NCBI GenBank assembly: GCA_042091495.1
Contig: JBELHJ010000038.1
Span: 1-21,316, forward strand
Source: JBELHJ01 sp042091495
GTDB lineage: Bacteria; Bacteroidota; Bacteroidia; Flavobacteriales; Flavobacteriaceae
Direction: 5' to 3'
DNA: 21,316 bases
Shown: positions 1 to 8,932 of the stretch, one piece after another
How positions within the stretch are numbered: the stretch's first letter is position 1
How the letters are laid out: the number at the start of each line of letters is the position of its first letter
Program-made: the position numbers and the translations under genes
The notes under the pieces: generated by a model
Database searches by the model: none
Seen by the model: the letters and a program-made list of their open reading frames with translations, nothing else
Told to the model about the DNA's origin: nothing

Positions 1-2142
1 GGTGAAATTTTAAACTTTAAAGATTTTAAAGCATTTAATCCGCAAACGGCTGGATTTAAATTGTCTGACAAAAGTGCTGCCAATCACATAAAAGTTTATG
101 ACTTGAAAGCTAATGGTATTAAGAAATCAGCTTTGGGTGAATTTTTTAAACATGGTTATGGTTTTGAATTTAATCCAAATTTTACAACACCTGCTATGCT
201 TTGGGTTGATGGAGAACGAATGAATTTGTCCAGATGGCCTAATTTAGATGAATTAAATCCATACTACGATAACGTAAATCAGTTTAAAGGGCGTTTTAAT
301 GATGTAGAAATAAAAGGGGCGGTATCACTAGTAGATGTTACAGATGAAGGTATGAAAAAGCAGAACATGTGGTTTAAGAATAATGAGTTTTTAGAAAATG
401 GTGGTGGGACTTTCACAGTAGCTTTTGATCGTGCATCTTCATGGGATTATTACAATACTTCATCAGAAAAGGTCTGGTTAGATGGTGTGCTTTCTGCGTC
501 TTGGGAATGGGAATACACTAAAGTTAAGTCTATAAATGGACGTTCTATAACACTGGCTTCAGGACCTAACAGAAAGCTGGGTTATTTTAGAAAAGTAACA
601 CATTTCCATTTTGAAAATGTACCAGAGGAACTCGACTCAGAGGGCGAATACTTTATTGACAGAGATAATATGTTGCTTTACTTTTATCCACCATCAACAA
701 TTGGTAAAAAGACCATTACATTATCTACTCTTGAAGGCAACATGTTTGAATTAGTTGGTGCTTCTCATGTTAAAATAGAAGGTTTGGTTCTTGAATCTGG
801 AATGGGTAACGGCATTATTGTTGAGAATGAAAAACAATGGAAAAAAATTATTAAACAAAGTTTTAATGTTCAAATCTCTAATTGTACAATTAGAAATTTT
901 AATCAATGGGGTGTTTTAATTCAAGGTCCTAAGCAGTCAAAAGTAGACGGTTGTCATATCTATAATTTAGGAGCAGGAGGTGTAAAGTTAGGTAACGATT
1001 TTAAAGAATTTTCTCTTGATAGAGAAAATAATGTGGTCTCCAATTGTGAGATTCACCACATTGCATTTGATCAAAAATCCCAAGTACCTGGTATTACATT
1101 AGCTGGTTGTGGTAATACTGCAAAAAATAATGAAATATACAACACACCGCATTTTGCTATAAAAATGAAATTTGCAAACGATTGTGTTGCTGAAAAAAAT
1201 TACATGCACGATTTACCAGAGTATCATCATTTTGATGGTGGCGCTTTGTATTTAGCAACTGGAGGACAATTCTTCAATAGAGGCAATGTTGTCAAACAAA
1301 ATTACTTTGAAAATATAGCAACTAATGGCGCTTACTTAGATAATTACACCATGGGTAATTATGTGTTTGGTAATATTTTTAATAATGTTGGTAACAGCAC
1401 AAAAGGTTCCAAAAACGCTGCGGTTTATATTCATGGAGGAGGACAAAATGTAATCCAAAATAATGTGGCTATTGATTGTCCATATGCCTACAAAACAGGT
1501 TCTCATATTGTTAAAGCACCAAACACTACAAATTACTTATTCAATTGGTATAAAGATGCTCGTGAGTATTTCCAACCCAATTCTGAGTACTATAACATGT
1601 ATGTTGAAAAGTATCCTGAATTGAAGACGTTCTTGTATAGATTGCATAATTCACCAAAAGAAATAATCAGTCATTCCGAATCGAATACATTAAAGCAGAT
1701 ATCAAATTCTAAAAACAGAAAAACGCAGTTGGATGTATATGACTTAAAAGGAGCGAAAGCACACACTACAATTAATCAAATTAATACTGCTTGGGATAAT
1801 TGGTTCAGAATACGCTACCAATCATCTAAATTCGCCAACAATATTTATGCGTTCTCGTCTGATAAACACCTTCCTGATTTATCTAAAGCAAAAATGTTTT
1901 ATAAGCTGGGCGGAGAGTCTGGTGTATTTGAAATGTCTCCTTTTAACCTAAGGGAAGATGGCAAACTTAAAAGATTGACTAATCACAAGATAGTTGGTAA
2001 TGCAAATTGGCAAAACCAAGATAATAGTTTGATATTTGAAACAGATATCAATGGTGAGATTAAAATTAAAGAAACGGTTGATTTATCTTCTAATCTTGAG
2101 TTTATTCCAATAGAATTCTCTAAAATTGGTCGTAATAAATAA
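1..2142 (+). CDS. Right-handed parallel beta-helix protein, probable polysaccharide-active enzyme (5' partial)
   Basis: The frame is open from base 1, so the gene begins before the window; a TTG at 61 is only an internal codon. 713 residues are visible. The N-terminal part has the layout often seen before a beta-helix in GH141-type and related proteins: a strand-rich module, a short 'LWVDGERMNLSRWPN' stretch near visible residue 70, then 'YFIDRDNMLLYFYPP'. From about visible residue 265 to 500 there are repeated short strand-turn units of the parallel beta-helix type (for example 'VQISNCTIRNFNQWGVLIQG' and 'KNNEIYNTPHFAIKM'). The last 200 residues are a separate, less regular region. The fold is what the sequence shows; the substrate is not. 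Location beside a SusC/SusD and GH117 locus suggests an extracytoplasmic glycosidase or lyase acting on red-algal galactan side groups. The signal peptide would lie outside the window. A terminator follows, so it is transcribed separately from the SusC operon. Confidence 0.8.
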   Translation, partial: GEILNFKDFKAFNPQTAGFKLSDKSAANHIKVYDLKANGIKKSALGEFFKHGYGFEFNPNFTTPAMLWVDGERMNLSRWPNLDELNPYYDNVNQFKGRFNDVEIKGAVSLVDVTDEGMKKQNMWFKNNEFLENGGGTFTVAFDRASSWDYYNTSSEKVWLDGVLSASWEWEYTKVKSINGRSITLASGPNRKLGYFRKVTHFHFENVPEELDSEGEYFIDRDNMLLYFYPPSTIGKKTITLSTLEGNMFELVGASHVKIEGLVLESGMGNGIIVENEKQWKKIIKQSFNVQISNCTIRNFNQWGVLIQGPKQSKVDGCHIYNLGAGGVKLGNDFKEFSLDRENNVVSNCEIHHIAFDQKSQVPGITLAGCGNTAKNNEIYNTPHFAIKMKFANDCVAEKNYMHDLPEYHHFDGGALYLATGGQFFNRGNVVKQNYFENIATNGAYLDNYTMGNYVFGNIFNNVGNSTKGSKNAAVYIHGGGQNVIQNNVAIDCPYAYKTGSHIVKAPNTTNYLFNWYKDAREYFQPNSEYYNMYVEKYPELKTFLYRLHNSPKEIISHSESNTLKQISNSKNRKTQLDVYDLKGAKAHTTINQINTAWDNWFRIRYQSSKFANNIYAFSSDKHLPDLSKAKMFYKLGGESGVFEMSPFNLREDGKLKRLTNHKIVGNANWQNQDNSLIFETDINGEIKIKETVDLSSNLEFIPIEFSKIGRNK

Positions 2143-2165
2143 AAATTAAGCTTCAAATAGTTTTT

Positions 2166-2198
2166 AAAAGCCTCAATACCAGTAGTTGAGGCTTTTTT
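2166..2198 (+). terminator. Rho-independent terminator after the beta-helix gene
   Basis: A perfect 10-bp stem (AAAGCCTCAA at 2167-2176 pairing with TTGAGGCTTT at 2186-2195) with a 9-nt loop is followed by a T run. It lies 24 nt after the stop codon and separates the beta-helix gene from the SusC operon. Confidence 0.85.
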
Positions 2199-2265
2199 GT
2201 TATAATCGTGTTACTATATGATTAATTTATACTACACTATCATTTAGTAACCTATTAATTTTATG

Positions 2266-2282
2266 ATATGAATATTTCATAT
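2266..2282. promoter_or_regulatory. Perfect inverted repeat upstream of susC-like gene (possible operator)
   Basis: ATATGAA-TAT-TTCATAT has 7-bp perfect arms and a 3-nt spacer, about 70 bp before the likely SusC start. It is the most symmetrical element in this intergenic region. It differs from the GAAAC/GTTTC repeats at 7710 and 13359, so it would belong to another regulator if functional. The region is AT-rich and chance is possible. No clear TAnnTTTG box was found here. Confidence 0.3.
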
Positions 2283-2352
2283 TTCATTAATTTTAGGTGT
2301 TAAAATTGTGAATTTGATTTTTTCCGAAACTTTAAACAATAAACTATTACTA

Positions 2353-5300
2353 ATGATTAAAAACTTATTAAGACTAACTCGAAACGTTTTTCTTTTGACT
2401 TTAGGTTTTACGATGCTAACCGCTTTTCAAAGTGCTTTTGCACAAAAAACGCTTAAGGGAAATGTTAAAGATGAAACTGGTATGCCCTTGGCAGGAGCCA
2501 GTATTGTTGTAACTGGAACCCCAGTTGGTGCTCAAGCCGATTTTGATGGGGATTTCGAAATTTTAGTGGTTGACTCTGCTAAAAGTTTTACTGTAACTTT
2601 TCTTGGTTACAAAGAACAAGTTATTACTTATGAAGGTCAAGATTTTCTTGACATAACAATGAAAGAAGATCGCAGTGAGCTGGATGAAGTTGTTCTAATT
2701 GGATATGGACAATCTGCTTCTAGAGATGTTACTGGTGCTATTTCTAAAGTTAAAGAAGAAGCCATTCAAAGAACGGTAAACAATACTTTGGAGCAAGCGC
2801 TTAATGGTCGTGTTGCAGGGGTTAATACTATAACCACAGATGGTACGCCAGGTGCAGGAATTAGAATTCGTGTAAGAGGTGGTACTTCTATTAATGCAAA
2901 CAACGAACCATTATATGTTATAGATGGTATGCCAATAGAAGTTAATTACAACGAAGCACAATCTCAAGGACTAAGTGTAAGTGCAACAGAAAGCTCACCC
3001 CTGGCTAATTTAGATCCTAGTTCTATAGAATCTATTGAAGTGTTAAAAGACGCTTCTGCAACTGCAATATATGGATCTAGGGGTGCTAATGGTGTAGTTA
3101 TGATTACCACCAAATCTGGTAAAGTTGGGAAATCTAGAATTTTCTTTGATACCAGTATGGCAACTAACTTTATACCTAGATCTCGTTTTATTCCTTTAAT
3201 GGATGTTCAAGAATGGGGAGATTTTAATATTAATAATCAACTTTATAATATCAATAGATTTACTGGGAATGGAAGCGCCTATGAAGAGAATCCAACGATA
3301 ACTTCAAATCCAATTGGAGGAGGGGATGGTGGTCCTTATACACCTGATGAGTTAAGAGCAATCTACGCAGAACAAGAATCTACAGATTGGCAAGATGAAT
3401 ATTATAGGGATGGAATCATTACTAATTATTCACTAGGGGCTTCTGGTGGCGATGAAAAGTCACTATACGCCTTAAGAGGAAGTTACTTGAACAATACAGG
3501 AGCTATTCGTAATTCGCACTTTAAGCGTTATAATTTTAACCTTAATTTAAAGAATAATATTTCTGATAAATTTAATGTCAGAACTGTACTTATTCCGAGT
3601 TATACAGACAAAATGGGACCACTAACAGGTGGTGATTTTAATCAAAGAAACATGGGGTCTGTAATTCGTATGTTAACAAGAAGACCAGACAGAGGTCCAG
3701 GCGTTTTCGAAGATCCTAATGATGATTCTGGTATTTGGGTTGATCCAATTACGCAAGACCAACGCCAGAGAAACCAAACTTCAATTTTTGATTTCACGGG
3801 GAATACATTCTTAACCTATCAGTTTGATAAACATTTTAGTTTTTCTACACGTCTAGGGACAAAAATTCAAAATGGTAAAAACAAAAATTACTTTCCATCA
3901 GATTTTGGTAGAGGCTATCAAGATGGCGGTGTTGGAACCCGTTTTACATGGCAAAACTTAATGTGGAACAATCAAAACCTATTAAATTATAAGAATCAGT
4001 TTGGTAAGCATAGAATAACGGCTTTATTGGGTCATGAACAAACCTATAGAAGAAGAGATACTGAAAGTATGATTGCCAAAAATTTTGATGTAGAAACGCT
4101 TCAAGCTGATCAATTAGGCTTTGGTCTAATACCAGATCCAATTTTTACCAATTCAAATGAGTTTCAAATTATATCTTATTTAAGTAGAATTAATTATAAT
4201 TATGCAGGTAAGTATAATTTAACATTTTCATACAGAGCCGATGGTTCTTCTAAATTTGAAGATCCATGGGGATTCTTCCCTTCTGCAGCCTTTTCATGGA
4301 ATATTAATCGTGAAAAATTCTTAAGAAACTCAAATACAATATCTAATTTAAAACTTAGAATGAGTTACGGTCAAACTGCCAATCAAGGGGTGCCTGCTTA
4401 TGTGAATCTTTCATTAATGGGTAATACTAACTATGTGCTAAATGACACGGCTGTTACTGGATTATCTGTATTTCAGCTTGGTAATCCCGATTTAACTTGG
4501 GAAAAAACACACTCATATGATCTTGGATTAGATTACGGTATGTTTGATGGAAGAATTCGTTTTGTGGCCGATTTGTATTACAAAAAGACTTTTGACTTAC
4601 TGTTAAACGAACCACTTCCAATGTCTACTGGTTTCTCAAACAAGTATAGTAACATAGGTGAAGTAGAAAACCGCGGTATTGAATTAATTTTAAATACAGT
4701 TAACGTAGATTCAAAAGATTTTACCTGGGAAACTGAATTTACTTTTAGTAAGAACGATAATAAAATTTTGGATTTAGGAGCTGTAGAAGAAGAATTGTTT
4801 AGAGATCAGTTTTCAAATGGTCAATTTTCGGGTATTATGCGAGTAGGTGAACAATTAGGTACGTGGTACGGTTATGAAACTGCAGGAATTTTCTCTTACG
4901 ATGATTTTCAAACCGATGTTGATGGTAATCCATTAATAGAAAACGGTTACCCTCTGGTTAAAGAAGGCTTAGACGTTTATCCAACTTCTACAAGAGCTGC
5001 AAATCCTCAGGATGCTGATAACAAGCCAATTCCATTTTATGGTGATGTTAAATATGTAGATCAAAATGGAGACGGTCTAATTACTCCAGAGGATCGGGTC
5101 ATTATTGCGAGAACACAGCCAAAGCATTACGGAGGAATCTTTAATAAGTTTACTTACAAAGGATTTGAGTTAGGGGTGTTCTTTACTTACAAATATGGTT
5201 TTGATGTGGTTAATGGTAACACCTACAGAATGAATCGTTTGGGTCAAAATAATACAAACCGTCCAGATACATATAATGATGTGTGGACTCCACTTAATCC

Positions 5301-5616
5301 AAATGCTTCTATGCCAAGAGCAGATTACAACGAACAAACCATTACAGATCGCAATGTGGAAGATGGCTCGTACATTAGGTTACAGAGTTTAAATATATCT
5401 TATAACTTACCTAATAAGTATGCTAAAAAAATAGGTGTATCGTCTTTTAAAATATATACTAATATAGATAATATCAAGGTATGGACTAAATACAGTGGTT
5501 ATGACCCTGAGGTAAGTGTCTCAAGTGGCCAACGCGCTGTAATTATGCCTAATTTAGATTATGGAGCTTATCCTAGAACAACTTCCATTGCTTTAGGTTT
5601 AAGAGTGGGTCTTTAA
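2353..5616 (+). CDS. susC: SusC/RagA-like TonB-dependent outer-membrane transporter
   Basis: Imports oligosaccharides through the outer membrane using TonB energy, together with the SusD-like protein that follows. I chose the ATG at 2353 (1087 aa) rather than the in-frame GTG at 2308, because 2353 gives a clean signal peptide (MIKNLLRLTRNVFLL..., cleavage likely after A30 in 'SAFA-Q'). Residues about 32-105 are the carboxypeptidase-regulatory-like (CarboxypepD_reg) domain of SusC proteins. The 'DEVVLIGYGQ' segment at 111-120 is the usual stretch before the plug. The plug follows (about 122-240, with 'LYVIDGMPI' and 'ATAIYGSRGANGVVMITTK'), then a long beta-barrel ending in 'ALGLRVGL'. The 'DQNGDGLITPEDR' loop near the C-terminus is common in this family. 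The length is typical. No anti-sigma or histidine-kinase extension is present. The ligand cannot be read from sequence; the neighbouring GH117 and AHG genes suggest agar/porphyran oligosaccharides. Confidence 0.96.
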   Translation: MIKNLLRLTRNVFLLTLGFTMLTAFQSAFAQKTLKGNVKDETGMPLAGASIVVTGTPVGAQADFDGDFEILVVDSAKSFTVTFLGYKEQVITYEGQDFLDITMKEDRSELDEVVLIGYGQSASRDVTGAISKVKEEAIQRTVNNTLEQALNGRVAGVNTITTDGTPGAGIRIRVRGGTSINANNEPLYVIDGMPIEVNYNEAQSQGLSVSATESSPLANLDPSSIESIEVLKDASATAIYGSRGANGVVMITTKSGKVGKSRIFFDTSMATNFIPRSRFIPLMDVQEWGDFNINNQLYNINRFTGNGSAYEENPTITSNPIGGGDGGPYTPDELRAIYAEQESTDWQDEYYRDGIITNYSLGASGGDEKSLYALRGSYLNNTGAIRNSHFKRYNFNLNLKNNISDKFNVRTVLIPSYTDKMGPLTGGDFNQRNMGSVIRMLTRRPDRGPGVFEDPNDDSGIWVDPITQDQRQRNQTSIFDFTGNTFLTYQFDKHFSFSTRLGTKIQNGKNKNYFPSDFGRGYQDGGVGTRFTWQNLMWNNQNLLNYKNQFGKHRITALLGHEQTYRRRDTESMIAKNFDVETLQADQLGFGLIPDPIFTNSNEFQIISYLSRINYNYAGKYNLTFSYRADGSSKFEDPWGFFPSAAFSWNINREKFLRNSNTISNLKLRMSYGQTANQGVPAYVNLSLMGNTNYVLNDTAVTGLSVFQLGNPDLTWEKTHSYDLGLDYGMFDGRIRFVADLYYKKTFDLLLNEPLPMSTGFSNKYSNIGEVENRGIELILNTVNVDSKDFTWETEFTFSKNDNKILDLGAVEEELFRDQFSNGQFSGIMRVGEQLGTWYGYETAGIFSYDDFQTDVDGNPLIENGYPLVKEGLDVYPTSTRAANPQDADNKPIPFYGDVKYVDQNGDGLITPEDRVIIARTQPKHYGGIFNKFTYKGFELGVFFTYKYGFDVVNGNTYRMNRLGQNNTNRPDTYNDVWTPLNPNASMPRADYNEQTITDRNVEDGSYIRLQSLNISYNLPNKYAKKIGVSSFKIYTNIDNIKVWTKYSGYDPEVSVSSGQRAVIMPNLDYGAYPRTTSIALGLRVGL

Positions 5617-5633
5617 TATTAAAAAAAATTAAA

Positions 5634-7250
5634 ATGAAAAAAATAGTTATCACTTTAGGACTTATTATGGCGGTGTTTACGTCTTGCCATGATAATTTGG
5701 ATTTAGATCCTATTTCAGAAATTACTCCAGATACGTTTTTTAACGATTTAGATGAGGTGGAGATTGCTGTAAATGGAATGTATAATGTGTTCCGTGCTCA
5801 GTACCACCAGTTTTATATTAAAATTACCGACCATGGTAGTCATGTAGGTACCAATAACTTAAACAATTACAATCAGAATTTGTATGCTACCTTTTCGTTT
5901 AATAGTGCGGATAGAGATATTTTAACACTTTGGCAGTCTGCCTATCAAGGGATCTATCGCTCTAATGTAATTATCAATAGAGTTCAAGAAGCTGACCAAG
6001 GCGATTATGATGATTATATGGCAGAAAAGTATAGAAATCGTTTAGAAGCAGAAGCCAGGTTTACAAGAGCTCTATTGTATTTCAACATGGTGAGATTCTT
6101 TGGAGATGTACCTTTAATTTTGGAGGAGCGTGATGATTTTGAAAATATCAATGCGCCAAGAACCGATAGTAAATTAGTTTACGATCAAATTATAGAAGAT
6201 TTACAATTTGCAGAGACGCATTTATATGGGCCAAATTGGTATACTTCAGAAACTGTTGATATCAATGGTGAAGCAAGACCAGTAATTCCAAGTTATGACT
6301 TAGAGGATTTTGGTCGTCCTACTTTTAGTGCTGCAAAAGGACTCTTAGCAAAAGTGTATTTAACAAGAGCATCTTGGCCTTTAAATGAAACGGCTTATTT
6401 CGCATTAGCAGAAGAAAAAGCCAATGAGGTTATAGACTCTAATATTTATCAGTTAGCAGATGATTACCATGAATTACTCTCTCCTGAAGGGGAAAGATCA
6501 ACAGAATGGTTATATACAGCTCAATTTGATTATGACGGATTACAAGCTGCACCTTGGGGAGGTTTCACAAATCCAGCAGGGAATGCTAAAGCAATTGATC
6601 GTGGTTTTGGTCGAACGTCTCCAACCTTACAATTTTACAGAAAATTTGAAGAACAAGATGTAAGAATTTTAAGCTGTGCCAAAGGTAATTTTAAAGCCAA
6701 TGGAACTATCGCTGAAAAAACTAACACCAAACAATGGCGTTCCTATAAATACAGGTTTTCAACAATGCCGGTCTCTAGATTTAGAACAAATATGAATGCG
6801 CCTATTTTAAGATACGCTGATGTCCTATTAATGCATGCAGAAGCTGCTGCTCAAAATGGTAATCTAGATGATGCAGTTGTTTCTTTAAATAAAGTTAGAG
6901 CTAGAGCCAGAAGTTTTGGTAGTTCATTAGATGCTTCCTCTTATGGGGCTGCACCTGCAGATATTGTTTCCACTCCAGCGAAAGAAGAATTGTTAGATAT
7001 TGTTTTTTGGGATCGCGCTAAGGAGTTGTGTTTTGAAGGGCACTCAAGATTTGATTTGGTTAGAGCTGGTGAAGAGCGTTTTATGGAAGAGTTAACAAGC
7101 CAAACATTTATGAATAATATAAATAATCCAGACACAGAAAAACCTGCGCCCTGGATTGTTAACGTGAATACCAACAGAATGATTTTGCCTATTCCTGAAT
7201 CTGAAGTATCTGCTAATACAGCTATGGAACAAAACCCAGGATATAATTAA
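5634..7250 (+). CDS. susD: SusD/RagB-like surface glycan-binding lipoprotein
   Basis: Cell-surface lid and glycan-binding partner of the SusC-like transporter, starting 17 nt after it. The signal peptide ends in a lipobox with Cys18 (MKKIVITLGLIMAVFTSC). Family signatures are the N-terminal 'LDLDPISEITPDTFFND', the helical TPR-like stretch with 'EARFTRALLYFNMVRFFGDVP', the C-terminal 'ILRYADVLLMHAEAAAQNG' and 'KELCFEGHSRFDLVRAGE', and the ending 'IPESEVSANTAMEQNPGYN'. At 538 aa it has the normal length. The start is supported by the signal peptide and by an A-rich leader (AAAAAAAATTAAA) in place of a Shine-Dalgarno site. Ligand specificity is not visible in the sequence; linkage to GH117 genes suggests agar- or porphyran-derived oligosaccharides. 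Confidence 0.96.
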   Translation: MKKIVITLGLIMAVFTSCHDNLDLDPISEITPDTFFNDLDEVEIAVNGMYNVFRAQYHQFYIKITDHGSHVGTNNLNNYNQNLYATFSFNSADRDILTLWQSAYQGIYRSNVIINRVQEADQGDYDDYMAEKYRNRLEAEARFTRALLYFNMVRFFGDVPLILEERDDFENINAPRTDSKLVYDQIIEDLQFAETHLYGPNWYTSETVDINGEARPVIPSYDLEDFGRPTFSAAKGLLAKVYLTRASWPLNETAYFALAEEKANEVIDSNIYQLADDYHELLSPEGERSTEWLYTAQFDYDGLQAAPWGGFTNPAGNAKAIDRGFGRTSPTLQFYRKFEEQDVRILSCAKGNFKANGTIAEKTNTKQWRSYKYRFSTMPVSRFRTNMNAPILRYADVLLMHAEAAAQNGNLDDAVVSLNKVRARARSFGSSLDASSYGAAPADIVSTPAKEELLDIVFWDRAKELCFEGHSRFDLVRAGEERFMEELTSQTFMNNINNPDTEKPAPWIVNVNTNRMILPIPESEVSANTAMEQNPGYN

Positions 7251-7279
7251 AATTTATTAACACTTAAATTTAAATACTT

Positions 7280-7630
7280 ATGAAACAATTATTATTAACT
7301 CTGGCACTTGCTTTAACAGTATCATTGTCTTTTGGACAAAAGAAAAAAGGAGGTCCATCTGCAGAAAAAATGGCTGCTGCAAACACTAAAGAAATGGTAT
7401 CTTTTTTAGGTTTAGATGCTGAGCAGGAAGCTGCGATGTATAAAATTCATTTTGAAAAGAATCAAAAGTTAATTGCTAACAAATCAGATGGTTCTTTAAC
7501 TGATGAAGAAAAGAAAACAGCAAGAAAAGCTATTTATAAAGAAGCTCAAATTGCTTTTAAAACAATAATTTCTACTGATGAGCTTAAGAGTTGGAATCAA
7601 CATAAACGTTCTCAAAAGAAGAAAAAATAA
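7280..7630 (+). CDS. Small secreted Spy/CpxP-like helical protein
   Basis: A 116-aa protein 29 nt after the SusD gene and before a terminator, so most likely the last gene of the SusCD operon. It has a signal peptide (MKQLLLTLALALTVSLSFG, cleavage before QKKKGG). The mature part is charged and helical. Two segments resemble the repeated motif of Spy/CpxP-type periplasmic proteins: 'SFLGLDAEQEAAMYKIHFE' (compare LxLTxEQ) and 'TIISTDELKSWNQHKRSQ' (compare ILTPEQ...). It ends in a lysine tail (SQKKKK). There is no lipobox or catalytic motif. The secreted location is well supported; the family assignment is by pattern only. A chaperone-like or envelope-stress role for SusCD assembly is inference. 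Confidence 0.75.
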   Translation: MKQLLLTLALALTVSLSFGQKKKGGPSAEKMAAANTKEMVSFLGLDAEQEAAMYKIHFEKNQKLIANKSDGSLTDEEKKTARKAIYKEAQIAFKTIISTDELKSWNQHKRSQKKKK

Positions 7631-7656
7631 TAAATTATAATTTTCTTTATTTTAAG

Positions 7657-7683
7657 GCCTCATAAATCGTTATGAGGCTTTTT
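7657..7683 (+). terminator. Rho-independent terminator closing the SusCD operon
   Basis: A perfect 9-bp stem (GCCTCATAA at 7657-7665 with TTATGAGGC at 7670-7678), a 4-nt loop ATCG and a T run. It separates the SusCD operon from the GH117 operon. Confidence 0.88.
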
Positions 7684-7702
7684 CTTTTTCATCTTAATTT
7701 TT

Positions 7703-7734
7703 TATATTTGAAACAAGTTTCTAATTTGAAATAA
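7703..7734 (+). promoter_or_regulatory. Promoter and candidate IclR operator for the GH117-iclR operon
   Basis: TATATTTG at 7703-7710 matches the Bacteroidota -7 consensus TAnnTTTG. Overlapping its last base is a perfect inverted repeat, GAAAC-AA-GTTTC at 7710-7721. The repeat and the bases down to the ATG are nearly the same as the leader of the dehydrogenase gene at 13359-13382. The outline (GAAAC...GTTTC) resembles the operator half-sites of KdgR, an IclR-family regulator of KDG catabolism in proteobacteria. An IclR-family gene sits in this operon. No good -33 TTTG was seen. Binding by that protein is inference. Confidence 0.5.
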
Positions 7735-8931
7735 ATGATTAAATATATTCCCTTATTCTTCATTTTGGTTTCATGTGCTGTTTTTCAAAAAAATAAAACT
7801 GACCAAGCTCAAAGTGCTGCCATGCAACGTTTTGTTGTAAATGACAGTGAAAATGAATTATATACAAGATTTAGGTATAAACCTGTTAAGGGTTTAGGCT
7901 ATGAAGAGGGCACACACAGAAGAGATCCCAGTTCAATAATTAAAGTAAATGACACCTATTATGTTTGGTATACTTATTGTAAAGACAACAAATCAAGTTG
8001 GTTAAATGCAGATTTGTGGTATGCTACAAGTAAAGATGGGGAAACTTGGAGTGAGCAGGGACCAGCAGTTGAAAGAGGAAAAGACGGTGCGTGGGATGAT
8101 TACAGTGTTTTCACAACTAATATTTTGGTTACAAATAATAAGTATTATTTAACCTATCAAGCACGCTCCAAAACAGAACAACGTAATGTTGTTGGTATGG
8201 CCTGGGCAAATTCTCCAAATGGCCCATGGACAAAATTAGCTGATCCCATTTTAAGAACTACTCCAGACGGTGAGTTAAGAGATGAGCATAAGAAAGGGTT
8301 TTCAGATTATGTCCACAACGTAAAAACAAAAGGTTCTTGGGATAGTGGCGCTATTCATGACCCTGGTGTAATTGTTAGAGATGGCAAATATTATTTGTAC
8401 TATAAAGGTCATGGTGTCGGCGATTTAATGCATGCCGACTCCAAATGGGGTTTAGCTATAGCAGAATATCCGGAGGGGCCTTATGTTAAATCTCCTTATA
8501 ATCCTGTAACAAACAGCGGTCACGAAATTTGGGTATTTCCTTGGAAAACGGGAATAGCGGCCATAGTTGATTGGGCTGGACCAGAAAAAGGAACCGTGCA
8601 ATATTCTGAAAATGGAATTGACTTTGAAGTTGTTACAGCACTAGAAGATATTCCACCAGCAGGTGGTGCATACATAGCAGATAAATTTCTAGACACAAAA
8701 AATGGTCAAGGTTTTGATTGGGGATTGTGTCATTACGGAAGATCTGACTGGACATTTTTAGTTAGATTTGATTGTGACTTAAAACGTGATAGTAAGAAGC
8801 AATTAAATTGGAATCAATTTAGACATTACAGTACTATTAGGGATGTCATGTTGGATCCTGAACGATTTGGGGTCACCAATGAAAAATTACAAGGAAGACA
8901 AAAAATTAAAAAGAATAAAAAGTCAAATTAG
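7735..8931 (+). CDS. GH117 family glycosidase, divergent paralogue (lipoprotein)
   Basis: Five-bladed beta-propeller glycosidase related to alpha-1,3-(3,6-anhydro)-L-galactosidases, which cut L-AHG from the non-reducing end of neoagaro-oligosaccharides. The lipobox 'LVSC' puts the acylated residue at Cys14. Residues 27-32 (SAAMQR) fit the SxAxxR motif of the GH117 N-terminal dimerisation helices. 'GLGYEEGTHRRDPSSIIK' carries the likely catalytic base Asp64, 'HDPGVIVRDG' has Asp209, and 'SGHE' has His263, matching the unusual histidine acid reported for this family. It is 398 aa. Against its neighbour it has a shorter loop after 'YYVWYT', DDYSVFTTN in place of DDRSVFTPD, and lacks an insertion near residue 230, so its substrate may differ. 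It is the first gene of a three-gene operon; the stop is 1 nt from the next ATG. The family is secure; L-AHG specificity is not. Confidence 0.88.
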   Translation: MIKYIPLFFILVSCAVFQKNKTDQAQSAAMQRFVVNDSENELYTRFRYKPVKGLGYEEGTHRRDPSSIIKVNDTYYVWYTYCKDNKSSWLNADLWYATSKDGETWSEQGPAVERGKDGAWDDYSVFTTNILVTNNKYYLTYQARSKTEQRNVVGMAWANSPNGPWTKLADPILRTTPDGELRDEHKKGFSDYVHNVKTKGSWDSGAIHDPGVIVRDGKYYLYYKGHGVGDLMHADSKWGLAIAEYPEGPYVKSPYNPVTNSGHEIWVFPWKTGIAAIVDWAGPEKGTVQYSENGIDFEVVTALEDIPPAGGAYIADKFLDTKNGQGFDWGLCHYGRSDWTFLVRFDCDLKRDSKKQLNWNQFRHYSTIRDVMLDPERFGVTNEKLQGRQKIKKNKKSN

Positions 8932-8932
8932 A

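Noticed and set aside
2308..2352. GTG start for the SusC-like gene
   Set aside because: It puts 15 extra residues before a normal signal peptide; the ATG at 2353 gives the expected export signal.
6941..7174. Antisense and out-of-frame ORFs, for example this one on the minus strand and those at 3944, 9730, 12275, 13371, 17077, 18354, 18939, 19751 and 20979
   Set aside because: They lie wholly or mostly inside strongly recognised genes, show no family pattern, signal peptide or start context, and are expected by chance in this base composition.
8843..8932. Upstream ATG for the second GH117 gene, overlapping the first
   Set aside because: The extra 30 residues are charged and would bury the lipoprotein signal that begins at the ATG at 8933.
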